Of a stretch of 64,000 nucleotides of DNA, positions 45,880-57,869 are shown one piece after another (position 1 is the first letter of the stretch; each line of letters starts with the position of its first letter). The notes below the pieces were generated by a model. That model ran no database searches, was not told the DNA's origin, and worked only from the letters and a program-made list of their open reading frames with translations. A program made the position numbers and the translations under genes. Source of the stretch: Cavenderia fasciculata (taxonomy: Eukaryota > Evosea > Eumycetozoa > Acytosteliales > Cavenderiaceae); the NCBI RefSeq assembly GCF_000203815.1, contig NW_004457729.1, positions 3,596,674-3,660,673 of the forward strand. Reading direction: 5' to 3'.

Positions 45880-48814
45880 AATACAAATAATAATTATAAT
45901 AAAGCAAATTATAGTATAGTATTTCCAAAGAGTGAAGAGACAAAATAAATAATATTTACAAAAAAAAAAAAAAAAAAAAACAATCACACAAAAGTTGTAA
46001 TATTGATAAGTCTGATGATGAAAGGTCTGATGATGATGTATAATGGGTAGATCTAAGTCATTACTGCTATACACTATATGTTATTCTTTGTTATGGTTCT
46101 TATTCTTTCTTGATCTTGTTGGAAAATAAATAAATAATATGAAGTATGGAATGTGGATTGGATTGGATTGATTGATTGATTGTTTGATCAAACAAGTTGG
46201 ATTCTACTGAAGTTACACAACCCACTCACTCACTTGTTGTTCTTCTTGTCGTGTGTGTGTGCGTCCAATTATCAAACAATTGATTTATGATAATTACTGA
46301 CTGGCCGGATTGATTGGTTGATTTTTTTTTACTTTCTGGTTGGATTGATTTAAAAAGTAACAACAAAAATGATAGATTTGATTTTGGTTGTAATAAAAAG
46401 TAATTACAGTGACCGACCGATTGTTATTAAATGATAAATTATGATTGTGTTGATGGATTAAGTATCTATAATTATAATTTAGGTTGGTTGTGATTGTGAT
46501 TTAATTATAGGAAAATGATTTAAATTTTAAACGGCGGGAGGCTGACTTGACTGACTGGCTGGTTGTCAGATAGTGATGATGATGATACCGTTCCGTTGTT
46601 ATTATTATTGTTAATGTTGATTGATGGGATATAGGAGAAATGAAGCAGAAGAAGAACAACAACAACAACAACAACAATAGAATAGTAGTAGTAATAATGA
46701 TAATAATAATAAATGTGGTGGTGATGATGTTAAAGGTAACATGAAAATGGTGTAACCTTGAAAACTACTACTGAAAGTTGGAAGCAAGCAAGGACCACTA
46801 ATGAAAAATATAACAATAGTGTTGTTGGTTGGTGTCTGGAAATAGGAATTATAGATGATAGATTTCTATTAATATCAGAATTACTCCTGATGATGGAAAG
46901 GAAAAAAAAAAAAAAAAATGAACCAACCAACCATATGGTTGTTAGTTTAGTTGGATACCATTCCATCCATCTAACTAGTGTAGACGTTGTTGATCAATTG
47001 GTTAATCATCATCATCATTATCTATGTATCCCTCTATCCCCATCACTCTGAAGTTGTGATTGTCACCACCACAAACTGAACTGACACACATACAATTGAT
47101 AAAGTGGTGGGTGGGTGGGTGGGTGGATGAAAACCAAAAGTGGTTGGCTGGTTGGTTGGTTGGCAGTGTGTGTATGTGTGTATGTATGAGTGGGAGGGAG
47201 GGAAAACAATGCGTACTAGATATAGAGTATCCCAATTGAGTAGAGAAGGAGGAGGAGGAGTTGATGGTGTTGGTGACGTTCTTAATTCAACCCCCCTCTC
47301 TATTATGTATTGAATACCTTGGTTGGTTGGTTGTTGTCATCGTTTGCGCAATTAGCATTGACATGTTGTTCATCAGTCCATCCGTCCGTCCGTCCATCCA
47401 TCCATCCATCCATCCACTGTTCCATCTATAGATACTACTACTATAATGTGTGCGCGTCGGACGGATGGACCATTTTAGATATATTCTTGTTTGAATGTTG
47501 CATGTGTATGTGCGTATTTCTCTCGCTCTCTTAATTATCCAACAATAGAATATGATTGAGTGTATCTGCAGAGCTCAGCTGTTGTTGCCGTGATGATCAT
47601 GTCGTTACCAATCATCATGATGGATGGTAGTAGTAAGTATAGGAGAAACTAGGAACACTGCTGCTGCTCGTTGTTAATGAAGTAGGGAAGAAGAGGAGCA
47701 AGATGAAGATGAAGATGATAAAGATGAATAATAACATGATGTCTTACAGGACATAGATCTACTTTTACTATCTATCCATATTATCATGTCAATCCAAGTA
47801 TGTATGATGTATATTCATATTGGGCAATGTTGTTGTTTTAAATATAGACTTGTGAAATGAAATGAATGGTGATGAAATCTATTTTTGGGGAAACATGTAG
47901 CATGTAGTACAAATAAAAAAGGTATGGGAGGAACATACATTTACCAGCCTTTTTCTTTTTTATTCCAGGGAATATATTTATATAATTATATAAAGTCTAA
48001 ATCTGTGTGAGAGTGTGCTATATGTGCTTTCTATTTTAGATCTTTCTATGTGTTTATATATATATATATCTTTCTCTCTCTCTGTAAATTATATGTACAT
48101 GTATGTATATATCTCTGTGAATATTTATTTTCTCTATCTAAACATGTGATTGATTGTTTTTATTGATTGATTGATTGATTGATTGATCTATATTACTTGT
48201 GATTTAAATTAAACACTTGTTGTTGTTGTTGTTGTTTCAGCTGCAAACTTTTGGAATTACATTCCCACCCACACACAGTCTCTCTCTCTCTTTGTCTCTT
48301 TCTGTCACAACCCTCCCCCTCACCTATCACTGTCAGTGGGCATGATGTATGTTTTTCAAAGTTAGAATGAATGGTGGTTCTCTCTCTCTGTCTCACTCTC
48401 TCATTGTTCGTCATTTTGAGTGGCATGACACGACCGGAGAGGAGGGGGGTGTTTAAGTTAGTTTTAGTTAACTGCTGCCCACCACCACCACCTCTTCTCT
48501 TTAGCAGTGCCTAGTTCCCACTCACACACCCACCCACCACAGTGTTAAATGTGTGGATTCGATCTAACACCACATCAATCAAAATATATTTTAGTTTTTA
48601 AAAAAACAGTCAAAGTATTATAATGGGGGGTGGTTCCGTTCCAATCATCAATCCTGATCGATCAACTTGCTACTTTTTCATTCCCGTTTGAGGTATGTCT
48701 TCTCCCTCCCTCCTTTCCATGTTTGTAGAACCATTCATTCATTCATTTGAAACAAAAACCATCCGTAAGCAAAGCATAACTGTTTGTTGTATGTGTGTGT
48801 CGATCTAGTTAGTT
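45880..48814. other. 2.9 kb gene-free region upstream of the kinase-GNAT gene
   Basis: Low-complexity DNA. A 21-base A tract (T on the coding strand of the kinase gene; 45960-45980) lies about 80 bases before its start. Further out: TGGAT/TGATT repeats near 46155-46185, CAA run near 46656-46676, GGTGGGT and TTGG repeats (47105-47165), CATC/CGTC repeats (47370-47417), TGAT repeats (48165-48187) and CT-rich runs (48060-48080, 48280-48300). Frames here are short and repeat-driven. No RNA gene recognised. Confidence 0.6.
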
Positions 48815-50416
48815 TTATTGATTTGAATGGTCATCAGTTAGTTTTGCCTTTTTAACCTTGTCCTCTCCTTCACCCGATACCGAGACGGCGGTATCATTGA
48901 TATCTGCTGGTTTGCTCGATGTATGTTCATCTACATTGGTTGTGGTTGTAGTAGTTGTAGTAGTTGTATCTTGTTCAGTATCTTTTCTTTTTAAATTATT
49001 ATTATTATTGTTATTGTTATTTAAACTTTCAGATGTTGATACTTCTGTTGTTTCTTGATATTTTAAAATAGTTGGCATTTTGAATGATAAATGCATCATT
49101 CTAGTGGTTGGAGCGACATCACGTACTTCGTAGCACTGGTAGTCGTTTGGAAGTGGATGTTGGAGTATTTTTTCGGCTTCGGCTCGAGTACGCTCAGAGA
49201 TGTCGTCGCCAGCCGACACAAAGGTGTAGACGTGGATGGTTGGAGGTGGGATGGGAGGTGGAATGGTATGGCTGAGGAAAATGTCTTTAAAGACGTCTAA
49301 AAACTCGACACTTGTCGATGGCAGGTTCATAACGACCTGTGTAAATGGGATAGGTGGGGATGTCTCGAGCAGAAGCTTTCTGATGAATGCACGAGCATCC
49401 ATATTGAATATCGACAGCAGAGGTTTAGAGGTAGTGGCCGACGTCGACACTTTGTTACGTGCAGCATTCTCTGCCATGTATTTGGTCGAGTGTGGATTCA
49501 AGTCGTTGGCATAGACACGCACCTTTTTATTCTTGGCAGCGGGTACTGCAAACGGACCGACTCCAGCAAACATATCACACACTATATCATCCTTTGTAAA
49601 CGATTCAACCAATTGTCCATGTTCATATTGTAGTCTACTATTCCAATACACATCTGCAAAATTAAATCTAAATGTACATTCATTTTCTTTCTACAATGAA
49701 TCAAACAAATCCGATTAACATCCATTTCAATATTATATTATTATATTATTATATATTCTATTTTACTTACAACTTCAGCAATATAATCATTATCACCAGC
49801 TAATAATTCAAAATTAAAAGTTCTAAATACAGTATCTATTTTTCCAATCTTGTTGAGAACCGTTCTGACACCGGGTCCCTTTTTGTCAATGATCGCTTGT
49901 CCAATGATATTTTTGAATGGTAGTTGTTCGTCACGCAAGTTGAGATGAGCGATATGTCCAATCCTCTCAAATGCATAGGGAACTGGTACATTCTCTGGCA
50001 ACGATTCCTTTAATACCTCTTCATATGAATAGTTTTCATAGTTTAATTGTACTCCATGATTGACAACTTGTAATTTATTCTTGTCTATATATTCTCTTAA
50101 TCTTTCAGGTAATTCAGTTTCTAATTAACAACCAAACCAATTAGTTAGAGTTTTGGTTGTATCAATCACACATTCTATTCTATTCTATTATATCTTACAT
50201 ACCATTCTTAATTGTTTCACTTAACAATACTACTTTGTTCTCATCTGTATCTGCATCTACAATATGTTTAAACTTTTGTCTACAAAATAGGAACCTACAA
50301 ATTTGAATGAATGTGTGTTGTTAGAAAGAAGGTTGGTTATTGATTATTATCATTGCATAATCTCATCTATCTCATCTATATGATCGATCTATCCTATCTT
50401 GTATATCTGATCTCTC

Positions 50417-50474
<58 letters not shown>

Positions 50475-50603
50475 ATTAATTGAATGTACCAACCCTTTGA
50501 ATTCAGTGACCAATGTCTTTAAACCAGATTTAGGTGCTTTCAATCCGAGGATCGATATTGATCTTTTAAACATCTCTTTGTTCAATGTCGTCGTCGTCTG
50601 CAT
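48815..50603 (-). CDS. trm5: tRNA (guanine37-N1)-methyltransferase TRM5
   Basis: Four exons on the minus strand: 50494-50603, 50203-50294, 49771-50120, 48815-49690, giving 475 residues. TRM5 methylates G37 next to the anticodon, preventing frameshifts. Family motifs: N-terminal LNKEMFKRSI..LGLK, then FERIGHIAHLNLRDEQLPFK, ENECTFRFNFADVYWNSRL across the last junction, SAM site CDMFAGVGPFAVPAAK, YANDLNP and the catalytic-region VVMNLPSTS, ending with RDVAPTTRMMHLSF. A ~75-residue Asn/Thr/charged tail extends beyond the family end. The first junction (GG|G) needs a GTTGGT donor, which is unusual; the obvious GTACAT nearby leads to a stop. No clear mitochondrial presequence is present, although TRM5 is often dual-targeted. 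The family call is certain. Confidence 0.93.
50417..50473. repeat. (TTG)x19 microsatellite in TRM5 intron 1
   Basis: Nineteen uninterrupted TTG units (CAA in the transcript), lying entirely within the first intron of the TRM5 gene. Confidence 0.9.
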
Positions 50604-50781
50604 TCTCTTCTTTTATATTAATATTAATTGATTGATTGATGCGATGATGCTATAAACCCAAACACAAACAACAAATAAGATAATAAACTAAAACGATGAA
50701 AATGTAAATAGATATAAAAAAGGAAAAACGAGAGATATAGGGGTGTCCCTTCACACACTTAATTTCTATTCATTCTTTTTA

Positions 50782-50795
50782 CTTCTCGCGAGAAG
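50782..50795. promoter_or_regulatory. Perfect 14-bp palindrome CTTCTCGCGAGAAG upstream of TRM5
   Basis: Lies about 180 bases upstream of the TRM5 start. The core TCTCGCGAGA is GC-rich in very AT-rich DNA. A dimeric factor site is possible; no known dictyostelid factor is claimed. Confidence 0.4.
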
Positions 50796-50972
50796 GAGAA
50801 CATGTAATCAAAGAAGAGAGTAGAGAGACACACATGCATTCTAGAAAAGACATAGTCAGAAAGATAGATAACATAACAGCAGCAGCAGCGTTGTGATGAA
50901 GTTATAGATCAAATAGTAAACACCCGCCCCCCATTAATACCTGTGTGTGTTTTGGTTAGGGGTGTTTAGATG

Positions 50973-50986
50973 AAGATGATCATCTT
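50973..50986. promoter_or_regulatory. Perfect 14-bp palindrome AAGATGATCATCTT
   Basis: A second perfect palindrome, about 190 bases beyond the first. It could be a protein-binding site or chance. Confidence 0.3.
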
Positions 50987-51050
50987 TATTTGTATCTATC
51001 TCGACAATTGTAAAATCGGCAAGATTGGTCAAGATGAATCTTTAAAGAGC

Positions 51051-51088
51051 GCGTCGCTAACCTAACCTTTTGGGGATAGGGTCGACGC
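51051..51088. other. GC-rich hairpin, GCGTCG..CGACGC
   Basis: Six-base perfect outer arms (51051-51056, 51083-51088) enclose a partly paired ACCTAACC / GGATAGGGT stem with a T-rich loop. It stands out from its AT-rich surroundings; it could be a structured RNA element or regulatory site. Confidence 0.4.
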
Positions 51089-53342
51089 TGCATAGATTGA
51101 TGTATAGATTAAAGAGACAAAGAAAGAGAAAGAGAGAGAGAGAGGAAGAGGAGAGGAGGGTACACACTACTACCCAAGGGCAAGGTGATCTTTGATTAAA
51201 CACTGTATTATACCTACCTTCCTAAATGGTAATCATCCATCAAGATTCTCAAAAGAAACAGTAAAGGTACCTACCTGTTTGCCTTGACACGTCTCATCCT
51301 CTCATCACATCATCGATTAAACACAATCAAAAGGGTATATCGAGGCATAATAATAATAATGGTATGTTCTTAAAATAAACTAATGTTATCAGAAACATGA
51401 ATCCTGCCTTCTAACTGTTGTTGATGCCACCATTTTAGAGTTTACAATTACAATTATTATTATTACCATTCAAATCAATTTCCAAATTCATTCATTTTGT
51501 GATCACAACTCAACAAACAAACAAATCAATTAATTAATCAATCCATTCCATTTTTAATTTTGATTCATTTAATAGTTAATAATAATAATAATAATTAACT
51601 GTTGTTGTAATATTAATAATAATAATAATAATAATACTCATTCAATCAAATCCATTGTTTATTTTTGGATATATAATAATAATATTTTTGTAATAATATA
51701 ATAATAATCTAATAATTCTGTATAATAGTAATCATTGACAATTGACTAATTAGTTTGCCAGTCAGTTATCTCTCAAACCAAACCATATCAATCAAATCAA
51801 ATTTAAATATATATATATTTTATTTATCCATAAATCCATCTACAAATTCAATTATTTATATTTATCCATATCCAAAATATCCAAATATCACTGCTTGTCA
51901 TTACAATCAACAACAACAACAATAACAACAACAACAATCCGATAGACCAGAACTGAACTGATTAACCAATCGTTTTCGTTCGTTGGAAAGGAAACAAAAA
52001 ACCAAGAAGTAGAAGAATAAGAATTAGAAGTAGGAGGAGAAGTGTCCCTAGGAATATTTAAAGGTAAGAAAGAAAGAAAGAAATCCACCACCACCCAACT
52101 CATCAACATCACTATCACCATCACCATCACCATGGTTAGTCCATTAACCATGTTCACATTTACAACATCACCAATACACAACACAACATTAAACATTCAT
52201 ATCATACAAAGAATGTCATGTTTGATTATATGTTTTTGGCAAGACTGTGTGTGTGTGTTGCAGCTTGTAGATTTAGATATATATATAAATCTCACCACCA
52301 CCTATACTGCAGTGATGCGCCATATCTCACGATGCAGGTTAGTAGTAGTAGTATAGAAGTAGTGATTATACAACAAGTTAACCTTTTCCCCATCCATCAC
52401 ACCCCACCCCCACCCCAAAAAAACGTGTGTCTGAGACACATCACAACAACCACCGATCCAACCAATCCCAACATTGGATATTATTTACATCATCATGGAT
52501 CGTTGGTGATGTGTGGGAGGGAGGTGAGTGAAATGTCAGTCTGTGATTTTTTTTTAAAACAGCAGTATTATAATACCCACACCACATCACTCACCATCAA
52601 AGATGTGATTAACAAACAAATCTGGAATACATGTCTTTAGATTGATCATCGTTCATCATCGATCATCATCACATGGATACCCATCAAAGGTTGATGATGA
52701 TGCTGGCACACTTTTACCTCTTCTCTTTTCCCAACTTGCAATCTATCTTTGGAAAAGAAAAGATAGATGACACATTGGAATTGCCTACTCAGTTTCTGCT
52801 GGCTTGTCCATTTATATCTGATGTTACATGGCATGGGGGGGTGAGGTGATTTCTGATAAGGGTTCAAGAACACCAACTTTAACATAATAGAACGTGATTA
52901 TCAAAAAAACTAGAACTAGCATCGCATCGCATCACAGCTAGCAGTAGTGGTAGCAGTAGTAGTAGTAGGAGGAATGTAGCCCTACTACTACTCTCTATGG
53001 ATTTAGTAGTTGGATGATGTATTAAGTGGGACGAGGAGCAAAAAAAATATTAATTGTGTTGTTGGTAGCGTAGAATTATTATTATTGTACAATAATACAT
53101 ATACACATACACAAAGAGTACAACTACTAGTCGATTATTATTTTATTTTATTTATTTGTTTTTTCCAACGACGGGTCAATTTAATTGATCAACACAACAC
53201 AACCAACCAACCAACCAACCAACATCACAAGGTCAAGTGATTTAAATTCAACATCGCATCCATTCCATCTCACATTTTTTTTTATTACTTTATACACAAA
53301 AGAAAAGAGAGAGGAGTGATTTATTATTAGCTCATCATCCAA

Positions 53343-53343
<1 letters not shown>

Positions 53344-53380
<37 letters not shown>
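53344..53380. repeat. (AAT)n microsatellite
   Basis: About twelve uninterrupted AAT units in the LRR gene's upstream region. Confidence 0.85.
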
Positions 53381-54371
53381 GGAATTATTCCAGAGGGGGG
53401 TGACAGACAGACTGGAAGAAAGAATTGGAATTAAAAGGAAGGAAGGAAGGAAAAAGATTAATCAATTAAATGGTGTGTATATACATTGAATATGTGTGTG
53501 GTGATTTGATAAAAGATAGTAGTGATTTTGTTAAGTGATATCATTTTCGTAAATCAGTTATTTATATAAATATAGTGTGTGTTGGAGAAAGTGTGTGTGT
53601 GTGTTTGACTGACAGACTGACTGTGTGTGTCAGTAGGTCAACCTAATATTGACAGTTGGACAAGACAAGACAAAGACAAAGACAAAAGACAAACAATTAT
53701 TTTCAAATATTCATCATCAGCTCAATTCAAATTCATTTATTATTACTTTGATATTGATATTGAGAGAGAGAGAGAGAGAGGACAAGTACAAAGGACAAAG
53801 GAAAAAGCGCAAATATATCATCATCAACAACATTTTATTCTTTTATTTATTATCATCATCAAGAAGTACTTCTTGTCCAAAAATTCCAATTCAATTTCCA
53901 ATTGCACAATCTATAATTCAACAAATATTATCCCGGTCAAGGGCACCTTTTACACTTTCTCTTTGTCAAAGTACTTTTTCATTCCTTCTCATCAACTATT
54001 ATAATAATAATAATAGTAGTAATAATAATAATAATATTGCAATTGTTATATGATTATTATTATTGTTGTTGATTGTTGATCTTGGTTCATATAATTTAAG
54101 AATTTATATTTTCAAATATTATTAGTTCTATCCATCTTCACTTCATTTTCCAACAAACAAACAAACAAACAAAGTTTACATTATATTTATTTTTAATTTA
54201 TTTATTTATTTATTTAATTTATTTAACTTATTTATTTATTTAACTTTATCCCACTATAGTGCTTCCAACAATAATATAATAATCATAATAATCATAATAA
54301 TAATTATAATTTTACAACCCAAAATATTAATATATTTTTAAACAACAACCAAAAAAAAAAATAGCAAAAGA

Positions 54372-57300
54372 ATGATTGTATCTCAATCCCCAAACAACTC
54401 AAACAAAAATATGATTCCATCATTGAATTTTGGATCAATGAAAAATAAGAATACTTTAAATTTAGTTGTCAATGTAAATAATAATAATAATAATATATCT
54501 AATAATAGTAATCATAATATTATTGGTAGTGATACATTTAGTTCACTAAATAATCATTTAAATTTTATGAGTATTGGTAGTAGTGGTAGTGGTCCATCAA
54601 CTCCAACTTCAACTACATCTTCATCTCCTCCATCTGCCACTTCATCTTCAACTCCATCATTTCCATTCCACTCTTCTGCTGCTGCTGCTGCTGCCGCTGC
54701 TGCCGGCGGACAATCATCTGCCAACTCATCACCTTCCATATCTCCATCTTCTAATGGACCATTGACCATACTGGCAACTACAAACACCTCTACTTCTGCC
54801 ACACTACCTCCACCACCATGTCCGTCAACATCACGAGGCAACAATCGAGCACACCAATTTTACAGAGAGTTTTGTGCGCGTTACCTCGGACTGCAGTCAC
54901 TCAACATTCGAGTGTCCAACTCACACGAGCTCATCTCTATATCCGAGGCACTCAAGCTGCGTCACTCTATCTGCCATCTCAACCTCTCACACAACAAGTG
55001 TATCAAGGATTTGGAGGCGTGGATCGCACTTGGATCAGCCCTTAAAATTGCCACGCAGACGATCGTCCAACTCGACCTCTCACACAACTATTTGGCAAGT
55101 GAAGGGTTGTCTCCAATCATCTCGGATGTCATCCGTAGCAACAAAAGCATTCAGTGGCTTAATTTGGCCTACAATAACCTCGACAAGGATGAGAACCAGT
55201 CGATATTGGACGCACTCACCCATAACCAGACACTCACCTATATTGACCTGTCCAACAATGACTACCAGTCGACGACGGATATATCGGCCCGTCTATGCAC
55301 TTTTATCGAGTGCAGCACGTCGATTCAACATATCAACTTTGGTCGCAACTCTTACAAGATCCCATTGAGCGGGCTGTCTAAAGCACTGTCTGCCAACCAA
55401 TCATTAAAGTCGATCGACCTCAGCTACATGGCCATCTCCAACACTGACACACTCCCCCTACTCAAGGTCATGCTCGACTCGAGCCGTATATCATCTATCA
55501 ACCTTTGCCAATGTTTGCTCAACCAACTACCCAACAGCAGCACCTCTGGAAGCAGTAGTGTACATAGTCACCATGGTCACCACCATCGCGATCACAGCGG
55601 TAATCATGGTCGTCGTCGTAGTAGTAGCACTTCAAGTTATGTTAGAAGAAGAGAAAGAGAAAAGGATAATCAACAACAAAGTCAACAAAATCAACCTCAA
55701 CAACAAAAAGATAATGAAAAAGAAAAGAATAATAATAATCATGTAGACCAATCCGTTTCATTATCATCAGCAACATCATCCCATTCACCTTGTTTATCAA
55801 CATTTGGAGTTACAATTACTCAACATTTGGCACATAGATATCGAGAGGTCGATCAATTAGACGAAGAGGTTGCGATGGAGCTTGGACAAGAGGAGGAATT
55901 GAATCGATTGATTTCTATCTTTTCGGGCACCCATCATCTTTTGTTGGACAATACACCTAAATCGAGAAAGGAGGTGGTTCCATTTAGTGACATGTCTACA
56001 ATGGTCGAGTCGTATCATTCCAATGAGCAGCCGTTGAGCTACCCTTCGGCATCGGCATCGGCATCGTCGACGCCAACTGCTGCTGCCGACACTGCGCAAG
56101 CCATTTCTTTGGCGGCAATGGACCGCAGCAACAGTCTGCTGATCGGCTACTGTCCACTGCAGTATCTCAACTTGTCGGGCATCCCATTTGGCAAAAAGGG
56201 CTTCAAATGCTTTTTGGATATCCTCAATCGCAACCAAGACCTCTCTACACTGGACGTGAGCAGCTGCGGGCTACCTGAAGAGTGCGGGCGGTTGATCAGC
56301 GACTTTATCCGCAAGAATAGTAATATCAAGGTGTTGAACTTGTCGAGCAACGACCTCAACGAGTCGTCCATCGATGTGGTCGAGGCATTGGGCACGAACA
56401 AGAGTATCATCAACCTCAACATCTCTTCAACACGGTCGTCCAACTTGATTGGCAAGGTGTTGGCCAAGAGTCTGACCGTCAACCACACCCTGCGCATTTT
56501 GGACGTGTCGCACACCAAGTTGGCATTTTCTGGTATTTTGGATTTGACGATTGGACTGGCCAGCAACCGCATCGTGCTCGAGTCGCTCAATCTCAACGAC
56601 ACGGACCTGCTCGACAAGGGTGCCATCCATCTCGGCGAGGCGTTGGCCACCAACACGTCGCTGTCGGTGCTGTACATCAACTTGAACAGCGTCGAGAAGC
56701 AGGGTGCCAAAGCGATCGCCAGTGCGTTGAAAAAGAACTCGACCCTGCGTGTGCTGCACATGGGGTACAACGCGATCGGCTGCAAGGGCCTCAAGGCGCT
56801 GACCAAGGCGCTCAAGGTCAACAAGACCCTCGTCGACCTGTCGGCCAAGAGCAACTGCATCAACGACAAGTGTAACTCGTGGCTCGACTCGTACCTCAAG
56901 CACAACACCACGCTCGAAACACTCAACCTCCGCGGCAACCAGCTCGGCGCCAAGTCTGGACAAAGTCTAGTCAAGCTGCTCGCGTCCAACCACACCCTAC
57001 TCAACATTGACTTGTCCAACAACAGCGCACTTGAAAAGGAAACTATCTACAAGGTGTACCAAGCACTCAAGCGTAACCATACCTCTACCTCTATCGGTAT
57101 CAGCAGTACTCAGTCCTCTTCCAAGGATAAGGACAGTAGTATCTCGACAGGTGCCACTCCACGTATCTTGGTTAATCCTCCAACGACCCCTATCTACAAA
57201 CCACCCAACAGCCCCTTTATCCAGACTATTATCAACAACGACATTTACAACAACAACATTGGTGTCAGTAGTAGCATGACCAGCAACAACTCTTCTCACA

Positions 57301-57701
57301 AACATTGCAACAGTGCTAGCGTCCTAGACACGCACCATCACCACGAAAACAAGGCCAAGTTTTTCGAGCAGATTGTATCGCCTCCACTATCGTCGTCGTC
57401 GCCAGTCATTGGATTCGATTGTAACCAAGACACTTCATCCTCTCATTTGTCGTATTCGACCAGCTCCTCATCATCTTCTTCCTCCTCATTGTCTTTGTTC
57501 TCGTCGTCTGCAGCTGGTGGTGGTGGAGCTGCTCCAACCATTGAACTCATACCATCACCATTTACCCATTTCACAACCACAACCACGACTACCACCACAA
57601 CTACAACCTCTTTCCATCATTTATCTCTTGCAAATGGTAAATTACAACAACAACAACAAAATCAACAACAACAAATTGCAAACAAACAAAAGAACAAATA
57701 A
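54372..57701 (+). CDS. Ribonuclease-inhibitor-type leucine-rich-repeat protein
   Basis: Single exon, 1109 residues. A Ser/Asn/Pro/Ala-rich N-terminus (1-~155, with a poly-Ala run near 108) precedes a first block of LRRs (~160-400), for example ICHLNLSHNKCIKD, IVQLDLSHNYLASEG, IQWLNLAYNNL. A Gln/Asn/His-rich linker follows, then a second LRR block (~590-900) with a 28-residue period (LRVLHMGYNAIGCKGLKAL, LETLNLRGNQLGAKSGQSL). The C-terminus is His-, Ser- and Thr-rich, ending in poly-Gln. The 28-residue type with alternating helix is the one seen in ribonuclease inhibitor, RanGAP and NLR sensors. No NACHT or other catalytic domain, membrane segment or signal peptide is present. LRR codons are strongly G/C-ending, unlike the AT-rich flanks of the same exon. 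Role unknown; a scaffold is likely. Confidence 0.88.
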   Translation: MIVSQSPNNSNKNMIPSLNFGSMKNKNTLNLVVNVNNNNNNISNNSNHNIIGSDTFSSLNNHLNFMSIGSSGSGPSTPTSTTSSSPPSATSSSTPSFPFHSSAAAAAAAAAGGQSSANSSPSISPSSNGPLTILATTNTSTSATLPPPPCPSTSRGNNRAHQFYREFCARYLGLQSLNIRVSNSHELISISEALKLRHSICHLNLSHNKCIKDLEAWIALGSALKIATQTIVQLDLSHNYLASEGLSPIISDVIRSNKSIQWLNLAYNNLDKDENQSILDALTHNQTLTYIDLSNNDYQSTTDISARLCTFIECSTSIQHINFGRNSYKIPLSGLSKALSANQSLKSIDLSYMAISNTDTLPLLKVMLDSSRISSINLCQCLLNQLPNSSTSGSSSVHSHHGHHHRDHSGNHGRRRSSSTSSYVRRREREKDNQQQSQQNQPQQQKDNEKEKNNNNHVDQSVSLSSATSSHSPCLSTFGVTITQHLAHRYREVDQLDEEVAMELGQEEELNRLISIFSGTHHLLLDNTPKSRKEVVPFSDMSTMVESYHSNEQPLSYPSASASASSTPTAAADTAQAISLAAMDRSNSLLIGYCPLQYLNLSGIPFGKKGFKCFLDILNRNQDLSTLDVSSCGLPEECGRLISDFIRKNSNIKVLNLSSNDLNESSIDVVEALGTNKSIINLNISSTRSSNLIGKVLAKSLTVNHTLRILDVSHTKLAFSGILDLTIGLASNRIVLESLNLNDTDLLDKGAIHLGEALATNTSLSVLYINLNSVEKQGAKAIASALKKNSTLRVLHMGYNAIGCKGLKALTKALKVNKTLVDLSAKSNCINDKCNSWLDSYLKHNTTLETLNLRGNQLGAKSGQSLVKLLASNHTLLNIDLSNNSALEKETIYKVYQALKRNHTSTSIGISSTQSSSKDKDSSISTGATPRILVNPPTTPIYKPPNSPFIQTIINNDIYNNNIGVSSSMTSNNSSHKHCNSASVLDTHHHHENKAKFFEQIVSPPLSSSSPVIGFDCNQDTSSSHLSYSTSSSSSSSSSLSLFSSSAAGGGGAAPTIELIPSPFTHFTTTTTTTTTTTTSFHHLSLANGKLQQQQQNQQQQIANKQKNK

Positions 57702-57869
57702 TAATAATAATAATATATTAATGTTTGTGAAATGGAATGTAATTGTGTTTATATAAAATGTAAATAAAATTAAATTAATTAAATTAAGTTGTATATAAAT
57801 AAAAAATAGAAGATCAACCATAACCATATTTAATTAAATTGACATCCCAATATTTGGAAGTTATAGCTA

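Larger units (their letters stand above)
50604..54371. other. 3.8 kb gene-free divergent region, TRM5 / LRR protein
   Basis: Upstream DNA of both flanking genes. The first 500 bases hold palindromes (listed separately) and a G/A-rich stretch (51118-51155). The rest is AT-rich with AAT/ATT, CAC/CAT, ACCA and TG repeats and T runs. Frames are short and show no family features. It may hold a long promoter for the LRR gene. Confidence 0.6.

Noticed and set aside
45880-46074. 65 extra N-terminal codons for the kinase-GNAT protein
   Set aside because: They translate an oligo-T leader into Phe/Tyr/Ile runs; the Met at 45879 starts a normal low-complexity N-terminus.
47310-47534. 74-codon plus-strand frame with HPSV/HPSI repeats
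   Set aside because: Translation of CATC/CGTC simple repeats, no start context or family match.
52042-52640. Overlapping short plus-strand frames of 104 and 140 codons
   Set aside because: Built on CAC/ATC repeats; no conserved motif, no plausible splice partners.
53627-54053. Two overlapping frames of 125 and 134 codons just upstream of the LRR gene
   Set aside because: Both are low-complexity leader sequence with AG and ATC repeats; neither shows protein-like composition throughout.
56147-57022. 291-codon minus-strand frame in the LRR gene
   Set aside because: Caused by G/C-ending codons on the sense strand; the LRR frame is clearly coding and the antisense product resembles nothing.
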